The notes under the pieces are model-generated. The model was not told the origin of the DNA. It searched no databases and saw nothing but the letters and a program-made list of their open reading frames with translations. From a candidate division WS1 bacterium (GTDB lineage Bacteria; Armatimonadota; Zipacnadia; Zipacnadales; UBA5352): DNA of 35,906 bases. The stretch covers positions 1 through 35,906 of the forward strand of contig PXBW01000281.1 of assembly GCA_003566775.1 (NCBI GenBank), in the 5' to 3' direction. Of this stretch, positions 1-7,896 are shown piece by piece; position 1 is the stretch's first letter, and the number at the start of each line of letters is the position of its first letter. Position numbers and translations under genes: made by a program.

Positions 1-87
1 CAGAGCCCCTGCGACAAGGCCGATGGCGTAGAGAGACACAGTCCGAGCTGTGCTCTGGCCGCGATGATCCTCTGATTCGCCATGCAT
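1..87 (-). CDS. partial leftward ORF, N-terminus of a possible membrane protein
   Basis: An open frame starts at the ATG at 87-85 and runs without a stop to the left edge, giving 29 residues. The first 15 or so are hydrophilic (MHGESEDHRGQ...). They are followed by the start of a hydrophobic stretch (VSLYAIGLVAGAL) that looks like a first transmembrane segment or signal anchor. A GGGAGG block lies about 14 nt before the ATG, a little far for a ribosome binding site. The start sits 6 nt after the TGA of another leftward frame (93-95). The family cannot be identified from 29 residues, and the call rests only on the open frame and the hydrophobic pattern. Confidence 0.35.
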   Translation of the reverse strand, partial: MHGESEDHRGQSTARTVSLYAIGLVAGAL

Positions 88-147
88 TGCTATCACGCTG
101 GCCTCCCGCGACCTGTTCGGCCTGAGCGACCCTTTTCGCTGACTGCC

Positions 148-347
148 TCACCTGATCCAGAGCCGGAAAACTTCAAGCCCCGCGCCCATAGTGTATTGCG
201 CCACCGTCTCCTCGGACTCGTCCCGCTCCATCTGCAGCGCCAGCATATCACGCCCCTCAGTACAGACACTGAACAGTTCTTCCGGTTCCGCTGGTCAAAG
301 CGAATCTGCTGATCTGGGCTTACATCGGCGAGTGTGCTCAATACCAT
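148..347 (-). pseudogene. small leftward gene, apparently frameshifted
   Basis: Two overlapping leftward frames each look coding over part of this stretch. One opens at the ATG at 347 and reads MVLSTLADVSPDQQIRFDQ. From about 294 a different frame takes over and reads PAEPEELFSVCTEGRD, then an ATG at 246 (MLALQMERDESEETVAQ...), ending at the TGA at 148-150. The last 33 codons have almost only G or C in third position, as in the real genes here. Joining the two would need one single-base shift near 285-294. It may be a decayed gene, a sequencing error, or two short genes of which only the 246-148 part is real. No family is recognised. Confidence 0.35.
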
Positions 348-448
348 TCCCGGCGGCGAAGCTCCCTGTCCCGGTGCGACCTGGATTACATGCGCCTGAT
401 CGTCGCATTCTACAGCGTGATGAACTCCGTTGCCTGCCCTCGCGAAGC

Positions 449-466
449 GCTTTGAGACCTCAAAGC
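449..466. promoter_or_regulatory. 18-bp palindrome between the leftward genes and gcvT
   Basis: GCTTTGAG, spacer AC, CTCAAAGC form a perfect 8-2-8 inverted repeat. It overlaps a second short palindrome, AAGCGCTT. It lies about 80 nt upstream of the gcvT start and about 100 nt upstream of the leftward frame starting at 347. That is a position and symmetry expected of a dimeric repressor or activator site. Which protein binds is not visible from the sequence. Confidence 0.4.
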
Positions 467-514
467 AGCCGGGGCCGAGACTGGTCAGGGAAGGACTCTC
501 CCCCCGTCACGGCG

Positions 515-520
515 TATTAT
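515..520 (+). promoter_or_regulatory. possible -10 element of gcvT
   Basis: TATTAT lies 28 nt before the chosen gcvT start in an otherwise G/C-rich stretch. It would give a leader of about 20 nt containing the AGGAGA ribosome binding site. No good -35 hexamer is visible 16-18 nt upstream, so this is a weak call. No glycine riboswitch core was recognised in the leader. Confidence 0.25.
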
Positions 521-547
521 CTGGGGGTGAACGCAGGAGATCGGAGA

Positions 548-1816
548 GTGGTCACAGTGACGCATCAATCGAGCGGGACCCCGACAGATACGGAGGCTCC
601 GCGAGACACGCCGTTGATCGACGAACATCGGCGGCTGGGCGCAAAGCTGATAGAATTCGCAGGCTGGCGACTTCCTGTCTGGTACACCTCGGTCGCGCAG
701 GAGCATGCGGCAGTGCGGGAGGCCGCCGGTCTCTTTGATGTCGGGCACATGGGCGTACTGGAACTCTCCGGCGAGGGTGTCGAGAGATTCCTCGACGCGG
801 TCACCACCGGATGGGCGAGCAGACTGGAACGGGGCCACGGTCGCTACACCTTCTTGCTCGATCACGACGGTCTGCCGATCGACGACATCATCATCTTCCG
901 CCTGGTCGATGACCGCTTCCTGGCGGTGGTCAATGCCGCGAACGCCGAGCGGGTCACGCGGTGGCTGCGCGACCTTGCCGGGGGCCGTGAGCCACTCAGC
1001 GAGGAGGAACCGGAGCGCCGCGCGCTCGGGGCCGTCGAGATCCGCGATCTCAGATCTGATGATGCCGGAGAGAATCAGCGGATGCTGCTCGCGCTGCAGG
1101 GGCCCGCATCGGCGGAGGTGCTGTGCGAACTTGCGGGCGGCGAGGCCTGCCCGGCGCTTGACCTCAAGCGCTTCGCGATCACCGAGGCGGTGCTGGACGG
1201 ACGCCCGGTGATGATCTCACGCACCGGTTACACCGGAGAGGACGTCGGCTTCGAGCTTTTCGTCCACCCCGAGGGCGCCGCGGATCTCTGGTGCCGAATC
1301 CTTGAGGTGGGCGGGAGCCGGGCCGTGCTTCCGGCCGGTCTCGCCGCGCGTGATTCGCTGCGAGTTGAGGTTGGCCTGCCGCTGTTCGGACACGAGCTTG
1401 CCGGGCCGCACCAGATTACGCCGATGGGCGCGGGCTACGCGCCATTCGTCGCGCTGGACAAACCGTTCTTCGTGGGGCGGGAGGGGCTGCTCGCGAGAGA
1501 AGAGAAGCGCGATCATCGAGTTGCGCGCTTCTGCGTGGATGATGAAGGCGCGCGTGCAATCCGCGGGGGCGATCCGATCGCGACAGCGCGCGGCGAATTT
1601 GCCGGTTGGGTCACAAGCTGTGCGCTCGTCGGCAGCCGGCAGATCGGGATGGCGTGGGTGCAGCAGGGTGCAGCCTCGGAAGGCGCCGCGGTTCTGATCT
1701 ATCCCGCGCGGCAGTTCGAACGTGCCACAGATAGTCGCAGTGCTGAAGAGCTTCAGCCGAGTGATCGTCTTCCGATCCACGTCAGGGCGACCGTCCTGCC
1801 ACGCTTCGAACGATAA
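548..1816 (+). CDS. gcvT: aminomethyltransferase, glycine cleavage T protein
   Basis: This enzyme takes the aminomethyl group from lipoyl-GcvH, passes the methylene to tetrahydrofolate and releases ammonia. The protein starts with a polar extension of about 20 residues. It then shows the family opening (TPLIDEHRRLGAKLIEFAGW), the segment GLFDVGHMG, and the central folate-binding motif SRTGYTGEDVGFELF. GTG at 548 is chosen because AGGAGA (535-540) lies 7 nt before it; GTG at 557 is possible. The open frame continues to 191, but that upstream part has no T-protein similarity. At 422 aa it is longer than the usual 360-375. The excess is in the N-terminal extension, an acidic loop near residues 145-160 and a polar C-terminal region. 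It is the first gene of the gcvT-H-PA-PB operon. Confidence 0.95.
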   Translation: MVTVTHQSSGTPTDTEAPRDTPLIDEHRRLGAKLIEFAGWRLPVWYTSVAQEHAAVREAAGLFDVGHMGVLELSGEGVERFLDAVTTGWASRLERGHGRYTFLLDHDGLPIDDIIIFRLVDDRFLAVVNAANAERVTRWLRDLAGGREPLSEEEPERRALGAVEIRDLRSDDAGENQRMLLALQGPASAEVLCELAGGEACPALDLKRFAITEAVLDGRPVMISRTGYTGEDVGFELFVHPEGAADLWCRILEVGGSRAVLPAGLAARDSLRVEVGLPLFGHELAGPHQITPMGAGYAPFVALDKPFFVGREGLLAREEKRDHRVARFCVDDEGARAIRGGDPIATARGEFAGWVTSCALVGSRQIGMAWVQQGAASEGAAVLIYPARQFERATDSRSAEELQPSDRLPIHVRATVLPRFER

Positions 1817-1893
1817 GCGTCTACGGAGGATTTTCCGCACGAGAGGCCAATAGTTCACAGGTAGAATCCGTGCTTGCCGGAAGGAGCAGTCAT

Positions 1894-2277
1894 ATGTCGA
1901 TGCCGGATGATCGGATGTACTCCAGGACTCACGAGTGGGCGAAGGTAGAGGGCGAGGTGGTGCGGGTGGGGATAACCGATTACGCCATGGAGCAACTCGG
2001 GGATGTGATCTTCCTCGATCTTCCCACATTTGCAACGCCTCTAACGCAAGGCGCGCCGTTCGGCGAGATAGAGAGCGTAAAGGCGGTATCCGAGCTGAAC
2101 TCCCCCGTCTCCGGGCAGGTCGTTGAGATTAACGAAGCGCTTCACGACGACTACGATCTTCTCGCAGAAGATCCGTGGGAGGCGTGGATGATTGCGATCG
2201 CGCCCGATGACCTCTCCGAACTCGATGAACTCATGAACGCAGATACATACGTGGAAACTCTCGACGAGGAGGTCTGA
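1894..2277 (+). CDS. gcvH: glycine cleavage H protein
   Basis: This is the lipoyl carrier that shuttles the aminomethyl intermediate between the P, T and L proteins. At 127 aa it has the standard family length. The lipoylation site is Lys63 in the context GEIESVKAVSEL, and the N-terminal motif YSRTHEWAKVEG is typical. ATG at 1894 is preceded at 7 nt by AAGGAG (1881-1886), so it is preferred over an in-frame upstream TTG at 1870. A 77-nt gap separates it from gcvT, and only 3 nt separate its stop from gcvPA. No lipoyl synthase, lipoate ligase or L protein lies in the window, so these must be encoded elsewhere. Confidence 0.97.
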   Translation: MSMPDDRMYSRTHEWAKVEGEVVRVGITDYAMEQLGDVIFLDLPTFATPLTQGAPFGEIESVKAVSELNSPVSGQVVEINEALHDDYDLLAEDPWEAWMIAIAPDDLSELDELMNADTYVETLDEEV

Positions 2278-2280
2278 GCC

Positions 2281-3624
2281 TTGGGCTATCTTCCTCACTC
2301 CGAGCAGGAACGTCGCAGGATGCTTGACGCCCTCGGGATCGGGTCGATGGACGAACTCTTCGCCGAGATTCCTGAAGAGGTGCGGGCAGTGGCCATGCCG
2401 GAACTGCCGGAACCGCTGACCGAGCCGGAGCTTGTCGAACGCGCCCGGAAGCTGGGCGCGCAGAACCGCAGCCTCGACGAACTCGTATGCTTCTCCGGGG
2501 GCGGAATCTACGATCGCTTCATCCCTGCGATCGTGCGCAGCGTGGTCAGCCGTCCGGAGTTCGTCACACCTTACACTCCCTACCAGCCGGAGGCGTCGCA
2601 GGGCACGCTGCAGGCGATGTTCGAGTATCAGACGATGGTCTGCGAGCTTACCGCGATGGACGTGGCGAACGCCTCGCTCTACGATGCCGCGACCGGCCTC
2701 GGTGAGGCGATCCTGATGGCCGCATCGGCTACGAAGCGCGAGCGGGCCTTGATCTCGGCCGCCGCGCCGCCCGCCGCGCGCCGCACCGCGAGAACCTACT
2801 GCGAGGCTGCGGGGATCAGCATCGAGGAGGTCTCGTTCCTCGACGACAGCGGTGCGACCGACCTCGAGGCGCTTGCGACCGCGCTTGCCGACGACGTCGC
2901 ATGCGTCTGCCTGCAGCAGCCGAACTTCTTCGGCGTGATCGAGCAGATGGACGCGGCCGCTGAGCTTGCGCATGACGCTGAGGCGCTGATGATCGCAGGC
3001 GTGGAGCCGGTCTCGCTGGCGCTGCTGAAGCCGCCCGGCGAGTACGGAGCCGACATCGCACTGGGTGAGGGTCAGGCGCTGGGTCTGCCGCCGGGCTTCG
3101 GCGGACCGCTGCTGGGCCTGTTCGCCTGCCGCGAGGAGCTTGTGCGCATCATGCCGGGGCGCGTCGTGGGGAAGTCGCAGGACGCGAACGGTGAGTTGGC
3201 ATACTGCCTGACCCTGCAGACTCGCGAGCAGCATATTCGCCGCGCCCGCGCCACCAGTAACATCTGCACCAACGAGGGCCTCTGCGCGCTGGCGGCGTGC
3301 GTGTATATGGCCGCCCTCGGGCCGGACGGCCTGCGTGAGGTGGCAACCGCGGGCGCCCGCAACGCGCACCACCTGCGCGATCTGATCGCGGACTCGGATG
3401 GAGTCGCGACACCCCGCTTCTCCGGCGACTTCCTCAACGAGTTCGTCGTTCGCGTCGAGGGATCGCCCGATCAACTGGTGCGTGACCTCTGCGCCGAGGG
3501 GTACCTTGGCGGGCCCGCGCTCGACAGGGACTACGAGGCCCTGAGCGATTGCCTGCTGCTCGCGGCCACGGAGTGCCGCTCGCGCGAGCAGATCGAGGGC
3601 CTCGTCGAGGCCGGCGGACTCTGA
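2281..3624 (+). CDS. gcvPA: glycine dehydrogenase (decarboxylating) subunit 1
   Basis: This is the N-terminal half of the split P protein, the PLP enzyme that decarboxylates glycine and loads the aminomethyl group onto GcvH. At 447 aa it matches the subunit-1 family. It opens with the typical GYLPHSEQERRRML and contains FSGGGIYDRFIPAIV, TPYTPYQPEASQGTLQ and LQQPNFFGVIE. The TTG start at 2281 is supported by GAGGAGGT (2266-2273), 7 nt upstream, inside the end of gcvH, so translation is probably coupled. This subunit lacks the PLP lysine, which is in gcvPB. The two-gene P protein is typical of Firmicutes, Thermotogae and several deep lineages rather than of proteobacteria. Confidence 0.97.
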   Translation: MGYLPHSEQERRRMLDALGIGSMDELFAEIPEEVRAVAMPELPEPLTEPELVERARKLGAQNRSLDELVCFSGGGIYDRFIPAIVRSVVSRPEFVTPYTPYQPEASQGTLQAMFEYQTMVCELTAMDVANASLYDAATGLGEAILMAASATKRERALISAAAPPAARRTARTYCEAAGISIEEVSFLDDSGATDLEALATALADDVACVCLQQPNFFGVIEQMDAAAELAHDAEALMIAGVEPVSLALLKPPGEYGADIALGEGQALGLPPGFGGPLLGLFACREELVRIMPGRVVGKSQDANGELAYCLTLQTREQHIRRARATSNICTNEGLCALAACVYMAALGPDGLREVATAGARNAHHLRDLIADSDGVATPRFSGDFLNEFVVRVEGSPDQLVRDLCAEGYLGGPALDRDYEALSDCLLLAATECRSREQIEGLVEAGGL

Positions 3625-3659
3625 AGCACACACAAGATCGGGGAGAGGGAAGAGAGACG

Positions 3660-5111
3660 ATGCCCGAGCCGACACTCTTTGAGCTATCCCAGCCGGGAAA
3701 GCGCTGCGTCGAACTGCCGGAGAGCGATCTGCCTGAGCTTGAGTCGGGGTGGATCGCCTCCGAGCAGCTACGCGATGAACCGCCGGGCCTGCCGCGGGTC
3801 ACTGAACCCGAGATAGCCCGTCATTTTGCGCACCTTGCGACGAAGAACTTCAACGTTGACGCGAACTTCTACCCCCTTGGCTCCTGCACGATGAAGTACA
3901 ACCCGAAGGCAAACGAGGAGATCGCGGCCTCGCCCCAGTGGTCGCGGCTTCATCCGGAGACCCCCGAGGAGCATGTGCAGGGCGCGATGCGCCTGATGCA
4001 CGAACTTGAGTGCTGGCTCGCGGAGATTCTCGGTCTGCCCGCGGTCTCCCTGCACTCACCCGCGGGCGCGGCGGGCGAGTTCACCGCCCTGCGTGTCTTC
4101 CGCGCCTGCCACGAGAGCCGCGGCGACGCGCGCGCGAGGGTCATCGTGCCCGACACCGCGCACGGCACGAACCCGGCGTCGGTAACTCGCTGCGGCTACG
4201 AGTCCACCAACATCGCCTCCAACGAGCGTGGCCGGATCGATCTCGACGAGATTGCGGACGCACTCGACGAGGACGTCGCCGCGCTGATGCTCACCAACCC
4301 CAACACGCTCGGGCTGTTCGAGACCGATGTGCTCGAAATCTCGCGCATGGTCCACGACGTGGGTGGCTTCGTCTACTGCGATGGCGCGAATCTCAACGCC
4401 ATCATGGGCTACGCGCGTCCCGGTGAGATGGGCTTCGACGCGGTGCATGTGAATCTGCACAAGACCTTCAGCACTCCGCACGGAGGCGGGGGGCCGGGCG
4501 CGGGGCCGGTAGCGGTGACGGCGGAGCTTGAGCCCTTCCTGCCGATCCCGCGGCTGGTCGAGCGGGAGGGGCGGATCGTCTGGGACCGCGACCGCCCGCA
4601 GAGCATCGGCACGGTGCATAGCTTCTTCGGCAACTTCCTCGTGCTGGTGCGCGCGTGGGCGTACATCCTGGCGATGGGCGCCGAGGGCCTGCGCCGGGCC
4701 AGCAGCGATGCGGTGCTCAACGCCAACTACCTGATGCGCGCGCTCGAGGGCCGCTGGGAACTGCCCTACCCGGGGCCGTGCATGCACGAGTTCGTGCTCT
4801 CCGCGGAGAGCATCCGCAAGGAGACCGGCCTCCGTGCCGCCGACTTCGCCAAGCGCCTGCTGGACTTCGGCATCCACCCGCCCACGATGTACTTTCCGAT
4901 CATCGTGGATGAGGCGCTGATGATCGAACCGACCGAGACGGAGAGCCTGCGCACGCTCGACCGGTTCATCGAGGTGATGCTGAGGCTCGCGGACGAGGCG
5001 GAGAGTGATCCCGAGCGCCTGAGTGACGCACCGACGCGCACCTCGGTCGGCCGCGTGGACGAGGTGAAGGCCGCCCGCGACCTCATCCTGCGCTGGAGCG
5101 AGGATAGCTGA
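3660..5111 (+). CDS. gcvPB: glycine dehydrogenase (decarboxylating) subunit 2
   Basis: This is the C-terminal, PLP-carrying half of the P protein. The PLP lysine is Lys268 in the motif NLHKTFSTPHGGGGPG. NFYPLGSCTMKYNPK near residues 75-90 and DTAHGTNPAS are further family signatures. At 483 aa it has the normal length. ATG at 3660 follows a purine-rich GGGGAGAGGGAAGAGAG stretch in the 35-nt gap after gcvPA. The frame is open further upstream to 3549 but overlaps gcvPA there. It is the last gene of the operon and converges with the leftward gene ending at 5270. Confidence 0.97.
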   Translation: MPEPTLFELSQPGKRCVELPESDLPELESGWIASEQLRDEPPGLPRVTEPEIARHFAHLATKNFNVDANFYPLGSCTMKYNPKANEEIAASPQWSRLHPETPEEHVQGAMRLMHELECWLAEILGLPAVSLHSPAGAAGEFTALRVFRACHESRGDARARVIVPDTAHGTNPASVTRCGYESTNIASNERGRIDLDEIADALDEDVAALMLTNPNTLGLFETDVLEISRMVHDVGGFVYCDGANLNAIMGYARPGEMGFDAVHVNLHKTFSTPHGGGGPGAGPVAVTAELEPFLPIPRLVEREGRIVWDRDRPQSIGTVHSFFGNFLVLVRAWAYILAMGAEGLRRASSDAVLNANYLMRALEGRWELPYPGPCMHEFVLSAESIRKETGLRAADFAKRLLDFGIHPPTMYFPIIVDEALMIEPTETESLRTLDRFIEVMLRLADEAESDPERLSDAPTRTSVGRVDEVKAARDLILRWSEDS

Positions 5112-5136
5112 CTGCGACCTGAGGTCGTTGCCGTAT

Positions 5137-5183
5137 CCCCTCTCCCGCCCTCGCCGCGTCCTTTGCGGCGAAAGGGGGAGGGG
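5137..5183. terminator. long hairpin between convergent genes
   Basis: An outer arm CCCCTCTCCC (5137-5146) pairs with GGGGGAGGGG (5174-5183) with one mismatch. Inside it, CGCCGC (5152-5157) pairs perfectly with GCGGCG (5165-5170). It begins 25 nt after the gcvPB stop and sits between two converging genes, so it may end transcription from both sides. There is no T-tract on either side, so it is not a classic intrinsic terminator. It could also be a copy of a dispersed palindromic repeat. Confidence 0.45.
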
Positions 5184-5195
5184 TGGTCCGAGTGA

Positions 5196-5209
5196 CTGCT
5201 GCGCAGCAG
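5196..5209. repeat. 14-bp perfect palindrome
   Basis: CTGCTGCGCAGCAG is self-complementary. It lies in the 158-nt convergent intergenic gap next to the hairpin at 5137-5183. A GGGCGCCGTTC motif then occurs twice, near 5225 and 5250. The whole gap looks like packed repeat sequence rather than coding sequence. Confidence 0.4.
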
Positions 5210-5269
5210 CGGCGCGAGGAGCGGGGAGGGGCGCCGTTCGGCTCCCCGGCGAGGGCGCCGTTCACGGTC

Positions 5270-6379
5270 TCACCACGTGCGGCTGTCCTGCACCGCGACC
5301 CACTGCCCGCCCTCGGCGATCGACTCCTGGCTCGCCAGACCAGGCAGCGTCATGTCCATCGCCTCGTGAATGCCGATCGGCGGCGGAGTGCCGTTCGCGA
5401 TCGCCTCTACGAAGTCGTGGATCTCCCAGTAATCGCCGCCGCCGTGTCCCGCCTGCAGAGCTTCCTCGGGCGGGTTGCGCCAGTACTCCGGCAGAAACTG
5501 CTCGGCGAGGTTCTCCAGCGGCTCCCACGCGATCTCCTCGGGTGAGCGGGAGCGCAGCCAGATCTGCGGCTCCTCGCCTTTGCTTCGCCCGGCCTCGTAC
5601 GCGCCATCGGTGCCCTGGAGCGCGTACCACGTCATGTTATGCGGGCGGTCGGAGAGCATGTCGAGGCGGATGCGCGCGAGGCCCCCTCCCGACAGCCTGC
5701 AGAGCGTCTCCACGGTGTCCTCAAGCTCGTAGCGGCCGCCGCGCGGATCGACGTAGTGATGGCCCGATCCGACGCAGATCACCGCCGTGACGCGCTGGTC
5801 GAGCCACTGCAGCACCGGGCCGAGCGAATGCGTGGGGTAGGTATTGCCGTTGATCCCCGTCTGCCAGCGCCGCCGCCAGGTGGTGATCTCGTTGAGGCCC
5901 TTCAGTTCGTGAATGTACGCGCCCTCGGCGAAGTACATCTCGCCGAAGAGACCCTGCCGCGCGATCTCCTTCACGATCACGTTCGGGCGCATGTACGTGT
6001 AATTCTCGGCCATCATGTACGTGGCCGCGCTTGTCTTCGCGGCGCGCACAAGCTCGCGGCACTGCTCGTACGAGACCCCCGCGGGCACCTCGCTGAGCAC
6101 ATGGATGCCGAGGTCCAGCGCCATCACCGACTGCGGCACGTGGAGCGGCATCGGCGTGGCGACGATGACCGCATCCACCTCGCCCGAGCGCAGCATCTCC
6201 TCGTCGGAGGTGAAGGTGAGCGAGAGGCCAAGGTCATCCGCGGCCTCCTCAAGCAACTCCTCCTGAATGTCACAGAGCGCGACAAGCTCTGCCGCCGGGT
6301 GCGCCTGCAGCGCCCGCACAAAGCTCGACCCGCGTTTCACCGCGCCGATGATGCCGAAACGAATCGTGTCAGAGTTCAT
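5270..6379 (-). CDS. Gfo/Idh/MocA oxidoreductase related to GH109
   Basis: This is an NAD(P)-dependent Gfo/Idh/MocA family protein. A Rossmann domain lies at about residues 5-130, with FGIIGAVKRGSSFV at the nucleotide-binding loop, VIVATPMPLH and EVPAGVS. A substrate domain follows. That domain contains ENYTYMRP, RQGLFGEMYFAEGAYIH and GNTYPTHSLGPVLQW, and near the end HGGGDYWEIHDFV. These resemble the GH109 branch, which uses bound NAD to cleave glycosides by transient oxidation. It may therefore act on a glycoside rather than as a simple dehydrogenase. ATG at 6379 is preferred because GGGAG lies 6 nt upstream; the ATG at 6385 abuts that site. It has 369 aa and is the last gene of the leftward block, 24 nt after the DUF3307 gene. 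Confidence 0.8.
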   Translation of the reverse strand: MNSDTIRFGIIGAVKRGSSFVRALQAHPAAELVALCDIQEELLEEAADDLGLSLTFTSDEEMLRSGEVDAVIVATPMPLHVPQSVMALDLGIHVLSEVPAGVSYEQCRELVRAAKTSAATYMMAENYTYMRPNVIVKEIARQGLFGEMYFAEGAYIHELKGLNEITTWRRRWQTGINGNTYPTHSLGPVLQWLDQRVTAVICVGSGHHYVDPRGGRYELEDTVETLCRLSGGGLARIRLDMLSDRPHNMTWYALQGTDGAYEAGRSKGEEPQIWLRSRSPEEIAWEPLENLAEQFLPEYWRNPPEEALQAGHGGGDYWEIHDFVEAIANGTPPPIGIHEAMDMTLPGLASQESIAEGGQWVAVQDSRTW

Positions 6380-6403
6380 CTTCATCTCCCGATCTGTTGC
6401 CTT

Positions 6404-7111
6404 TCATTGCGCCGACTGCAGCAATGCCGCCGTGGCATACGCGACAGGAATTGCGAATGTGAAGCTTGCCAATGTGCCGATGATCACATATTCCGCCATT
6501 TTTCGGTTGTCGGTGCCCTCCGCAGTGACATCTCCGAAGCGAAGCACTGACTTCGCGGCTATGAGGAAGCCTATGCCTGAGGGCACACCCGCGATCACGA
6601 GAAACAGTATGAGTGTTCGCTCGAGTTGCCCGATCAGCCTGCCAGCGTTGGGGATGGCGTCGGGCGGCTCGAAATCCAGGTCCCTTACGATAAGCCCCAC
6701 CGCGTTGGATCCCGTCCACCACATGAAGAGCAGTCCGGTCAGAATAACGATGGCCTGAAGCGGCGGCCCGGCGAGCCTTGAGAGCCATGCACCACTGTCG
6801 GGGCCCGCAAAGTAACCGATGCTAAGGATCAGCAGCAGAATGACCCCCGCGTGTGCAACGATGTATGAGGCAGTCTTCTGCGCAGTCCGGCCACCGAGAA
6901 ACCGGCGGATTGCAGCGTAACCGAGAGCAACTGTCAGTCCGGCCGGCAATCCTGCAGGCTCAAAGAAGCACAGCGCCGTTACTGCGCCGATGAGGGCCGA
7001 CGCGCAGGGTGTCGCGCCCCATCCCTCCTCGGGCGGAAGATAGTGGTCAAGTAACACATGGGCAAAGAGGAGCACGATCAGAATCTGCTGTCCTGCGGGC
7101 TCAAGATCCAC
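6404..7111 (-). CDS. DUF3307-type integral membrane protein
   Basis: This is a 235-residue polytopic membrane protein. Hydrophobic segments lie at about 8-20, 35-52, 85-105, 118-140, 165-190 and 210-232. It carries the early motif LLFAHVLLDHYL, close to the LxAHxLxDF-type start of DUF3307 proteins. The family commonly sits next to satD, as here, where satD lies upstream. Its biochemical role is unknown. The start is GTG at 7111; the ribosome binding site is weak (GGGGGT). Overlapping inverted repeats in the 59-nt gap to satD suggest that this gene has its own regulated promoter. The family call rests on neighbourhood and topology and is less sure than the satD call. Confidence 0.6.
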   Translation of the reverse strand: MDLEPAGQQILIVLLFAHVLLDHYLPPEEGWGATPCASALIGAVTALCFFEPAGLPAGLTVALGYAAIRRFLGGRTAQKTASYIVAHAGVILLLILSIGYFAGPDSGAWLSRLAGPPLQAIVILTGLLFMWWTGSNAVGLIVRDLDFEPPDAIPNAGRLIGQLERTLILFLVIAGVPSGIGFLIAAKSVLRFGDVTAEGTDNRKMAEYVIIGTLASFTFAIPVAYATAALLQSAQ

Positions 7112-7135
7112 AGCAGCACCCCCGACACGACAATC

Positions 7136-7176
7136 GGCGACTTATAGTCGCCTATAATAATCCCTGAAGCTTATAG
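7136..7176. promoter_or_regulatory. overlapping palindromes, candidate SatD operator and promoter
   Basis: GGCGACTTATAGTCGCC (7136-7152) is a perfect inverted repeat, arms 6 and spacer 5. TTATAG (7142-7147) and CTATAA (7152-7157) form a second perfect repeat, spacer 4, that overlaps the first. A third TTATAG is at 7171-7176, within the end of satD. On the leftward strand a TATTAT -10-like hexamer (7160-7155) lies within the array. The whole is A/T-rich in a G/C-rich region and directly precedes the DUF3307 gene, so it looks like an operator-promoter. Confidence 0.55.
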
Positions 7177-7857
7177 ACTGCTCGCGGTCCTCTGCCACCA
7201 GTCAAGGGCGTTATCGACAGCCGACCACTTCGCCGCATCGAGCATCTGCGACACCGCCGGTTGGGAGATCGCCATCTCCTCCGCTATCCGCACCTGCGTC
7301 CGTCCCATCAGTGCTCGTGAGACGATCGCTGACTGACGCGCTGTCCAGTCCTTGCAGATCGCATCGATCAGCACCAGCATCATGTCAAGCGTCTCCTGCA
7401 GGTCAAGCAGTTGCTCGTCGCCGTTTCCGCGCAACGCGTTCGGTACCGCCACCGCCATCCTCACGCTCTCCTCCCGCAGCCGGTCCAGAGCCTCTCCCGA
7501 GAGCATGAACGCCTCGCCCTGGCTCTGCGAAAGACTGTCCTGATCGACGAAATCCACGCTACCGATTCCGATAGAGATCCGCGTGTCAACCTTCGGCAGA
7601 TCCTCCCGTGACTTCAGCAGCGCCCGCATGCACAACCCGACCCGCAGAGCGGGGACAGGTGAACATGTCATCATCTGCCACGAATCTCCAGCGAAGATGT
7701 CCACCCTGGGCATCCCGCCGAGTGCTTCATCGAACGCCTCCGCACACTGGCGGTAAGCATCCGCGATCGCGTCCCGCAACGCCGGGCCTCTGTCCGAGAA
7801 CCGCCGCGAATCTACGATGTCCCCGGAGATCACCGCGCAGATTCCGTCAGTCTTCAT
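7171..7857 (-). CDS. SatD family protein with C-terminal helix-turn-helix
   Basis: The protein has 228 aa. The N-terminal part carries the SatD hallmark GDIVDSR near residue 12 and FAGDSWQMM near 55. These are followed by a compact alpha/beta domain with some resemblance to nucleotide cyclase-like folds. Residues 165-215 form a helix-turn-helix (ARQSAIVSRALMGRTQVRIA then EEMAISQPAVSQMLDAA) of the kind seen in sigma-like and Sat-type regulators. SatD was named for an acid-tolerance locus in Streptococcus; its molecular function is not established. ATG at 7857 is preceded by CGGAG 8 nt upstream. It lies 39 nt after the sugar isomerase and 59 nt before the DUF3307 gene. The gap downstream holds the palindromes it may bind. 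Confidence 0.75.
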   Translation of the reverse strand: MKTDGICAVISGDIVDSRRFSDRGPALRDAIADAYRQCAEAFDEALGGMPRVDIFAGDSWQMMTCSPVPALRVGLCMRALLKSREDLPKVDTRISIGIGSVDFVDQDSLSQSQGEAFMLSGEALDRLREESVRMAVAVPNALRGNGDEQLLDLQETLDMMLVLIDAICKDWTARQSAIVSRALMGRTQVRIAEEMAISQPAVSQMLDAAKWSAVDNALDWWQRTASSL

Positions 7858-7896
7858 GCTGGCACTCCGTTCCCTGCAGACCTTCAGCGCCCGCGC

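Noticed and set aside
350-547. glycine riboswitch upstream of gcvT
   Set aside because: No conserved glycine aptamer core or tandem arrangement was seen; the space also holds the palindrome and a possible -10.
2041-3675. 544-codon leftward ORF opposite gcvPA
   Set aside because: It is the antisense frame of clear gcvH/gcvPA sequence in a G/C-rich region; it has no family motifs and reads as low-complexity Arg/Leu/Ala.
5639-6550. 303-codon rightward ORF opposite the GH109-like gene
   Set aside because: Composition is Arg/His rich, as expected for the antisense of a G/C-rich gene.
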